A stretch of 64,000 bases of DNA, from the NCBI RefSeq assembly GCF_963855985.1, contig NC_087117.1:5001-69000 (forward strand). The letters are read 5' to 3'. A program made the position numbers and the translations under genes. The notes below the pieces were generated by a model, which saw only the letters and a program-made list of their open reading frames with translations, did no database searches and was not told the origin of the DNA. This document shows positions 59,701-64,000 of the stretch, in pieces. Each line of letters opens with the position of its first letter. The stretch's first letter is position 1. This stretch comes from Ostrinia nubilalis. Lineage: Eukaryota > Arthropoda > Insecta > Lepidoptera > Crambidae.

Positions 59701-62700
59701 TAACTAATTAGTGCAAATCACGGAACCATCGCGACCGGGTGCGCTCAGAACATTTTTAACATTTTAACATAACATTTTAACATACAAACTCTTTTATTGC
59801 CCGACCAGGAACATAAAAACCCTCGCCATGTTGCGGAAAACTAATGGTACTAATTTCTTTTAATGGCAACAGTAACTGAAAACTTCATTGACATGTCACC
59901 TTGCATGTCAGTCTATTGCTGTCAAAGTGTAAACAAACTTTATTTTAAATGTGCGCAATTGATTTTGTGAATTAAATTGCTAAAATCTTTTTATAGTCGT
60001 GAAAGAAAAGTGGTTCACAATGTGTTAAAGTATTTGTCGAAGAGAAATACTAAGGGTTCGGACAATATTTTCATTAAATAATGTTTCCGACAAAGGTTGT
60101 CAAATTGACTGACATGTTTATCGTATAGTACAGTCCACTATGAAAATTAGCTGTGGTTTGTTTCAACTACCTATTTCAAATTTTTTTGTCATTTTCTAAG
60201 TGTTGAATTTTATGGAATTGGGAAAGAAGTACCGAGTTTGATGCGTTCATGAGCAGACATTGCAGTTGAATATTCAAGTTCTGAATTTGACTATTCATGA
60301 TTAATAAAATAAATCCTACTAGCTCGATTGATGGTTTCATTTAATTTATTTAAACCAGGTTACCTATAATAATATTTTTTCGTTAATTAATGAAAATATC
60401 AAATTAGCCCGTAATCCTGAATCCTGATACATAAAGTTAGCCAATTAATTTAACACAGGTACGACTGTACTCAGTGTTGCACTATCAAATGCAATTGTCG
60501 CGCCTCTATGCCAGGGTTTTTATGTTCCTGGTCAGGCTATAATCCAAACATTCAAACCCTGAGCCGCAATAGCGTAAAAATGAACTAAAAAGAAACTACT
60601 AAAACAAATAAATAAATCATTTATTTGCTCAGAAACATGGTGACAAGACAACTTAGTGGTTCACAAATGCAGTCGGAGGCATCAATGACTATTTCTTTTC
60701 TTCCGCCATTCTTCTCAGCACCAGCCCATATTATTATGTTGACCTCAAGAGTTGGGGAGGGTCTGCAGCCTCACTACGGGGTCACAAAAAAAAGTGAGAC
60801 TGCGACACTGAGTGAGGTATTCAGTGTCGCAGTCTCACTTTTTTTATCCACAACGAGGAAGCTCTTGGACTGTATCTCACCTGATGATAAGTGATGATCA
60901 GGCCGAAGGTGGAAGCGAGCTTCACCCGGAATCCTCAACCACGGAGGAACTGGCTATCTTAACTCTAACTGCCGGAACACAACAATGCTGTTAACATTGT
61001 TGTTATGGCGACGGACTTAGGTAAGATGGTGGTAGCTAGCCAGGCGGACTTAGAACAAGCCCTACCACCAACCAAATGAGGGCTATCGTTTTAGCGCTCA
61101 CCAGTTAGCGCCACTGTGCGCTAAAGTGGTAGGAGGACTATCGCATTTGCACTCATCAAGATGGCGCCACTGTAGAGTAAGGTCCTGTCAATCGCCAGGG
61201 GTGCCAACTGTTAAGTATAAAAACGATAGCCCTCATTGAACAGAAAAATGTGCCCCCACTGGGAATCGAACCCGGGACCTCTGCGTCTGAAGCAAGTGGT
61301 TTTACCACTAGACCACAGAAGCGGTTACCACTACGGGGTCTCTACTCACAAGCGGCGCCCTCAGGCGGCGGCGGCTCGGGCGCGGGGCTCGAGCCCGGGA
61401 AGTGCAGCTCGTCGCTACGGGGTCGCAGCCTCGCTACGGGGTCTCTACTCACAAGCGGCGCCCTCAGGCGGCGGCGGCTCGGGCGCGGGGCTCGAGCCCG
61501 GGAAGTGCAGCTCGTCGCTACGGGGTCGCAGCCTCGCTACGGGGTCTCTACTCACAAGCGGCGCCCTCAGGCGGCGGCGGCTCGGGCGCGGGGCTCGAGC
61601 CCGGGAAGTGCAGCTCGTCGCTACGGGGTCGCAGCCTCGCTACGGGGTCTCTACTCACAAGCGGCGCCCTCAGGCGGCGGCGGCTCGGGCGCGGGGCTCG
61701 AGCCCGGGAAGTGCAGCTCGTCGCTACGGGGTCGCAGCCTCGCTACGGGGTCTCTACTCACAAGCGGCGCCCTCAGGCGGCGGCGGCTCGGGCGCGGGGC
61801 TCGAGCCCGGGAAGTGCAGCTCGTCGCTACGGGGTCGCAGCCTCGCTACGGGGTCTCTACTCACAAGCGGCGCCCTCAGGCGGCGGCGGCTCGGGCGCGG
61901 GGCTCGAGCCCGGGAAGTGCAGCTCGTCGCTACGGGGTCGCAGCCTCGCTACGGGGTCTCTACTCACAAGCGGCGCCCTCAGGCGGCGGCGGCTCGGGCG
62001 CGGGGCTCGAGCCCGGGAAGTGCAGCTCGTCGCTACGGGGTCGCAGCCTCGCTACGGGGTCTCTACTCACAAGCGGCGCCCTCAGGCGGCGGCGGCTCGG
62101 GCGCGGGGCTCGAGCCCGGGAAGTGCAGCTCGTCGCTACGGGGTCGCAGCCTCGCTACGGGGTCTCTACTCACAAGCGGCGCCCTCAGGCGGCGGCGGCT
62201 CGGGCGCGGGGCTCGAGCCCGGGAAGTGCAGCTCGTCGCTACGGGGTCGCAGCCTCGCTACGGGGTCTCTACTCACAAGCGGCGCCCTCAGGCGGCGGCG
62301 GCTCGGGCGCGGGGCTCGAGCCCGGGAAGTGCAGCTCGTCGCTACGGGGTCGCAGCCTCGCTACGGGGTCTCTACTCACAAGCGGCGCCCTCAGGCGGCG
62401 GCGGCTCGGGCGCGGGGCTCGAGCCCGGGAAGTGCAGCTCGTCGCTACGGGGTCGCAGCCTCGCTACGGGGTCTCTACTCACAAGCGGCGCCCTCAGACG
62501 GCGGCGGCTCGGGCGCGGGGCTCGAGCCCGGGAAGTGCAGCTCGTCGCTACGGGGTCGCAGCCTCGCTACGGGGTCTCTACTCACAAGCGGCGCCCTCAG
62601 GCGGCGGCGGCTCGGGCGCGGGGCTCGAGCCCGGGAAGTGCAGCTCGTCGCTACGGGGTCGCAGCCTCGCTACGGGGTCTCTACTCACAAGCGGCGCCCT

Positions 62701-62909
62701 CAGGCGGCGGCGGCTCGGGCGCGGGGCTCGAGCCCGGGAAGTGCAGCTCGTCGCTACGGGGTCGCAGCCTCGCTACGGGGTCTCTACTCACAAGCGGCGC
62801 CCTCAGGCGGCGGCTCGGGCAGCGCGGGCTCGGGCGCGGGCGGGGTGGCGGCGGGCGCGGGGCTCGAGCCCGGGAAGTATAACTCGTCGGCGCGGTGCGC
62901 GAAGTAGCA
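44751..62909 (-). CDS. COP1: COP1 E3 ubiquitin ligase, C-terminal part (partial)
   Basis: Eight exons on the minus strand, in transcript order: 62909-62792, 59524-59435, 58700-58513, 57485-57256, 55170-54960, 50818-50607, 46308-46128 and 44768-44751. Phases join perfectly (1248 nt, 415 residues plus stop). The protein reads as the linker and seven-bladed WD40 domain of COP1 (RFWD2), with [25 protein letters not shown] and [13 protein letters not shown] at the C-terminus. In animals COP1 is a RING-type ligase; the WD40 domain binds Val-Pro degron peptides, and the protein works with DET1-DDB1-CUL4. The RING and coiled coil must lie beyond 64000. An Ala/Pro-rich insert (first two visible exons) lies between coiled coil and WD40. 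Five introns hold exon-derived tandem arrays. Confidence 0.96.
45001..45158. other. Intron DNA between the terminal micro-exon and array 1
   Basis: No features seen. The intron from 44769 to 46127 also contains array 1. Confidence 0.4.
45159..46127 (-). repeat. Array 1: 121-bp units copied from the COP1 last-blade exon
   Basis: Eight copies, besides the functional exon, of the exon's last ~115 bp plus its donor, almost identical. Seven carry GTGAGT at the donor; the outermost (near 45159) has GTCAGA and passes into unique DNA. The period is not a multiple of three, so the copies are in rotating frames. The functional exon is at the right-hand end. Confidence 0.95.
46128..46308 (-). CDS. COP1: COP1 exon (last blade)
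   Basis: Encodes Tyr-Val-Tyr-Tyr-Ala-Gly-Leu through Ala-Asn-Ser-Gln-Gly-Thr-Ile-Lys. Acceptor GTCCCAG. The nearest donor (GTGAGT, 46127-46122) must be used, because reading into array 1 meets stops. Confidence 0.93.
48129..48172. repeat. 20-bp foldback inside the LINE frame
   Basis: Arms TTGAAAAAAGGATTCCATAC and complement with a 4-nt loop. The left arm is an inverted copy of the LINE sequence just downstream and introduces a stop codon. Confidence 0.85.
48528..49223. mobile_element. Non-autonomous hAT element with 8-bp duplication
   Basis: Ends TAGGGATTGCAATCCGG / CCGGATTGCAATCCCTA, flanked on both sides by CTGGCAAC, an 8-bp target duplication as in hAT elements. 696 bp; terminal regions are rich in GGATCCGG blocks and the centre is AT-rich. 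No transposase. It interrupts the LINE RT frame. Confidence 0.9.
49868..50225. other. Intron DNA without recognised features
   Basis: Short frames only. Lies inside the COP1 intron 46309-50606. Confidence 0.4.
50228..50600 (+). mobile_element. LINE 3' UTR copy carrying a MITE, abutting a COP1 donor
   Basis: Matches the 3' UTR at about 49400-49567 ('aaaaagaaatgctgtgtata', 'catgttaaaatgt') but is interrupted by a MITE. Its AT-rich tail ends at the COP1 donor GTGAGT (50606-50601). Confidence 0.8.
50295..50509. repeat. MITE family M2, copy 1
   Basis: TIR GAGGGCTATCGTTTT and complement, with an internal 'ggcgccactgt' / 'acagtggcgcc' pair. Comparison with the empty site at 49462-49478 indicates duplication of AT. 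Related copy at 61079-61237. Confidence 0.88.
50607..50818 (-). CDS. COP1: COP1 exon (WD40 blades)
   Basis: Encodes [16 protein letters not shown] and Cys-Gly-Ser-Glu-Asn-Asn. Acceptor CCTTGCAG, donor GTGAGT (50606-50601). A LINE 3' tail ends beside that donor, and array 2 precedes the exon. Confidence 0.95.
50819..52695 (-). repeat. Array 2: 133-bp units copied from the 5' end of a COP1 exon
   Basis: Fourteen copies besides the exon at 50607-50818, each containing the acceptor region (CTTGCAG|GTGTTC) and the first ~100 bp of the exon in altered form. The 13 inner copies share a shortened 'gagcgctggtgt' where the exon has a (GC)n run. The outermost copy (about 52625-52690) has the exon-like GC run. 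This is the only array upstream of its exon. Confidence 0.95.
52696..53025 (+). mobile_element. 5'-truncated LINE inserted in array 2
   Basis: 330 bp ending in a poly(A) tract, flanked by 15-bp direct repeats ACACCTGC(G/A)AAGGAT (52681-52695 and 53026-53040). The body ('tttttagtgggtaggtcctgcccttatggcaggga', 'ccccgcggctggtgggtat') is the 3' end of a LINE; R1-clade is a guess. Confidence 0.85.
53041..53098 (-). repeat. Displaced end of array 2
   Basis: The remainder of an array 2 unit ('ctgtgctcagctgtggcgcc' onward) cut off from the array by the LINE, ending at 'gcgagtcc'. Confidence 0.85.
53285..53548. repeat. Dispersed lepidopteran repeat
   Basis: Includes 'cagtccactgctggac' at its left, and 'tagtccctaagtcgcctcttacgacacccgcgggaag' and 'ctgccgtcaccacacgg' at its right. 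A typical retroposon-like unit; no protein recognised. Confidence 0.55.
53636..54959 (-). repeat. Array 3: 167-bp units copied from a COP1 exon 3' end
   Basis: Eight copies besides the exon at 54960-55170, each with the last ~105 bp of the exon, the donor (CAG|GTACAC) and a short 'gctagctcgc'-rich spacer. Donor copies lie near 53682, 53849, 54016, 54183, 54350, 54517, 54684 and 54851. The copy next to the exon is shortened (107 bp) by an internal deletion of 60 bp. Confidence 0.95.
54960..55170 (-). CDS. COP1: COP1 exon (WD40 blades)
   Basis: Encodes [14 protein letters not shown] and [11 protein letters not shown]. Acceptor TTCGCAG, donor CAG|GTACAC. Array 3 follows. Confidence 0.95.
55200..55725. 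repeat. Minisatellite, about 28-bp degenerate unit
   Basis: Units of the form 'agtcactttataaagaccagaaggggg' repeated about 18 times with variation, in the intron between the exons at 55170 and 57256. The same unit recurs at 58815-59215. Confidence 0.85.
55880..57255 (-). repeat. Array 4: 142-bp units copied from a COP1 exon 3' end
   Basis: Nine full copies plus a partial one, besides the exon at 57256-57485, each with the last ~95 bp of the exon, the donor (AACAG|GTCGGT) and a 'tgacgtcacac' spacer. Every copy lacks 11 bp of the (CG)-rich run present in the exon, which would shift the frame. Each unit contains TGACGTCA. Confidence 0.95.
57256..57485 (-). CDS. COP1: COP1 exon (WD40 blades)
   Basis: Opens Val-Phe-Glu-Tyr and contains [11 protein letters not shown] and [10 protein letters not shown]. 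Acceptor TTTCCAG, donor AACAG|GTCGGT. Array 4 follows. Confidence 0.95.
57560..58266. other. COP1 intron, AT-rich
   Basis: No gene or RNA gene seen. Confidence 0.4.
58278..58496 (+). mobile_element. 5'-truncated RTE-type LINE with 11-bp duplication
   Basis: The C-terminal tail of RTE RT (Arg-Trp-Thr-Asp-Asp-Leu ... Trp-Lys-Ser-Leu-Gly-Glu-Ala) with a (CGAA)n end, flanked by ATATGCGTGAC (58267-58277 and 58497-58507). Antisense to COP1. Confidence 0.88.
58513..58700 (-). CDS. COP1: COP1 exon (start of WD40)
   Basis: Encodes Leu-Glu-Ala-Phe-Arg-Glu-Asp-Leu, then [13 protein letters not shown] and the first blade. Acceptor TTTGCTAG, donor AAG|GTGACG. An RTE fragment ends 17 bp from the donor. 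Confidence 0.93.
58815..59215. repeat. Second minisatellite of the 'agtcactttat' family
   Basis: The same ~28-bp unit as 55200-55725 but in a different COP1 intron, interrupted by AT-rich DNA at about 59045-59100. Confidence 0.82.
59435..59524 (-). CDS. COP1: COP1 exon (linker)
   Basis: A 90-nt exon with acceptor TTCCAG and donor AAG|GTACAG. It encodes a Gly/Pro/Ser/His linker and joins both neighbours in frame. No tandem array accompanies it. Confidence 0.8.
59797..60540. repeat. TIR element of about 740 bp
   Basis: Ends 'gcccgaccaggaacataaaaaccct' and 'agggtttttatgttcctggtcaggc' are inverted; the interior is AT-rich with no transposase frame. Confidence 0.75.
60787..60845. repeat. Perfect 25-bp hairpin
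   Basis: Left arm starts AAAAAAAGTGAGACTGCGAC; the right arm is its exact complement, with a 9-nt loop. Lies in a COP1 intron. Confidence 0.9.
61079..61237. repeat. MITE family M2, copy 2
   Basis: The same TIR as 50295-50509 with an internal deletion of about 55 bp; AT on each side. Confidence 0.85.
61247..61322 (-). other. tRNA-like sequence (SINE or tRNA pseudogene)
   Basis: Minus-strand sequence with a good B box/T arm (GGTTCGATTCC) and an A-box-like 'tggtctagtgg', but the D stem and acceptor stem do not pair properly and the anticodon arm is irregular. Best read as a tRNA-derived remnant. Confidence 0.5.
61331..62791 (-). repeat. Array 5: 103-bp units copied from a COP1 linker exon
   Basis: Fourteen copies besides the exon at 62792-62909, each with the exon's 3' end, GTGAGT donor and a duplicated 'ctacggggtc' spacer. 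All lack about 35 bp of the Ala/Pro coding run present in the exon. Copies are almost identical; one carries a G-to-A change near 62498. Confidence 0.95.
62792..62909 (-). CDS. COP1: COP1 exon (linker, Ala/Pro-rich)
   Basis: Acceptor CTTGCAG at 62916-62910, donor GTGAGT at 62791-62786. It opens with Cys-Tyr-Phe, the conserved end of the COP1 coiled coil, then a Pro/Ala/Glu-rich insert. Array 5 follows directly. Confidence 0.85.
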
Positions 62910-62984
62910 CTGCAAGGTATATCACACGTCATCAGAACCACATAAACAAAAGGAACATGATGAATTCGTGCACACGCATATCCA

Positions 62985-63410
62985 AGGTAACATTTTACAC
63001 AAAATGACTGTACGGGGCATTTCACTTAAACATGTTAATGCGGTATAAAAATAATTAATTTTGGTAACATTTTACCCGTAATATCTGCACGGGGAATTTC
63101 ACATAAAAGTGTTGTGATGAAAAAAATATGAATTTTGGTACGGGGAATGTCACTTAAATGCGTTAATGCTGTGTATAAATCATGAATTTTGGTAACATTT
63201 TACTTAAATGCCCGTACGGGAAATGTCACTTAAATGTGTTAATGCTGTGTAAAAATCTTGAATTTTGGTAACATTTTCCTCAAAATGCCCGTACGGGGAA
63301 TGTCACTTAAATGTGATATGGTGTAAAATATGATGAATTTTGGTAACATTTTCCTCAAAATGCCCGTACGGGGCATGCCACTTAATTTTGGTAAAAATTT
63401 TACTCAAAAC
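62985..63410. repeat. Five-copy tandem repeat of about 80 bp
   Basis: Unit 'cccgtacggggaatgtcacttaaatg...gaattttggtaacatttt' repeated with increasing divergence. It lies upstream of the first visible COP1 exon, in an intron. Confidence 0.8.
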
Positions 63411-64000
63411 TCTTGTGGCAAATGTGTAGTTTAATTGGTAACTCTGTGTGTTATACAGTGTGTCCGGGCATGTAGTGATCAAACTTTAAAGGCGTAATCT
63501 ATGGACAATTTTGTCGGTGAAAATACTTTAAATTTGGGGCTTGACCCATTTCTCGCATTTTTACAAGGATTTAAGTTTTTAATTTTAAGTTTTCACCTCT
63601 TCCTTCAAAAACAAGTGATAGCGTGGGTAACTTAACATTAATAAGCAAATATTTTATATCATGCGATAGCCAATAAAATTATCTACTAGTAGAAGTAGAA
63701 AACAGACACAAGTTTCATACATTTTAAGGGAGTAAGAATGGATTTAATTAGAAATAAACATGATTTTTTTCACATCTTTTTCAGTTATTTCCCAACACAA
63801 GAAAAACCAGGTCGTTAAGGTATGTTTTATTTACATTGTATTATTAGTATTTGAGCCATTCTACAAAACGAATGTAAATTTATTAGTCTACGTCTATTAG
63901 TTTCGACGTAATTGTTGTACAGATATACCCATTCCCAGCGGTTTCCATAGTAATCGGAATAGGTTGTGTGATTCTTTCAGGCAGTGCATTTTCGCATGTC
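63411..64000. other. COP1 intron to the window edge
   Basis: AT-rich DNA. I looked for the preceding COP1 coiled-coil exon on the minus strand and did not find it here. Confidence 0.4.

Noticed and set aside
61247..61322. Functional tRNA gene
   Set aside because: The B box is good, but D-arm and acceptor pairing are poor and the anticodon arm is irregular; kept only as tRNA-like.
45159..62791. CRISPR-like arrays
   Set aside because: Units are contiguous and nearly identical over their whole length, with no variable spacers, and the DNA is eukaryotic.
61236..63007. Long plus-strand frames of 500-585 codons
   Set aside because: The same artefact through array 5, antisense to the COP1 linker exon.

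Overview
This window is eukaryotic, almost certainly from a moth or butterfly (Lepidoptera). The evidence is: intron-containing genes with GT/AG splice sites and GC-rich exons in AT-rich introns; a satellite built on the insect telomere pentamer TTAGG; abundant TIR elements (MITEs); 3' ends of RTE-type LINEs; and several copies of a Helitron-like short repeat with a CTAG-type terminus common in lepidopteran genomes. Species assignment is not possible from the sequence alone.

Layout. (1) 1-16203: one uninterrupted satellite array, about 135 copies of a 124-bp unit with recurrent 109-bp and about 105-bp deletion variants; it runs off the left edge. (2) 16204-18480: remains of a non-LTR retrotransposon ORF1 and other repeats. 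(3) 18501-36618, + strand: an eight-exon gene (1276 codons before the stop, all intron phases consistent) for a RAP1/TERF2IP-like Myb-domain protein, with long Ser/Asp/Glu/Lys- and Asp-Lys-Ser-rich regions. Its introns hold MITEs, LINE fragments and two identical convergent tRNA-Ile(AAU) genes. (4) 36619-44750: intergenic DNA between convergent genes, filled with TIR elements (one nested in another) and paired Helitron-like copies. (5) 44751-62909, - strand: the last eight coding exons (415 residues) of COP1, the WD40 E3 ubiquitin ligase, including an 18-nt terminal exon. The RING and coiled-coil exons lie beyond the right edge.

The most unusual structure is in COP1. Five of its eight visible exons are each accompanied, in the adjacent intron, by a tandem array of the exon's own boundary (part of the exon plus its splice site): 8 copies of 121 bp, 14 of 133 bp, 8 of 167 bp, 9 of 142 bp and 14 of 103 bp, about 53 extra exon ends. 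No period is a multiple of three. In three arrays all internal copies share a deletion absent from the functional exon. The RAP1-like gene shows a small version (three extra copies of the 3' end of exon 5). Either a locus-wide process amplifies exon-intron junctions here, or there is a systematic assembly problem; raw long reads would decide.

The two genes are not known to work together. COP1 acts in ubiquitination. The RAP1-type Myb domain suggests a chromatin or telomere role, notable because the gene neighbours a satellite carrying TTAGG motifs in both orientations. All calls come from reading the sequence; no database search was run.
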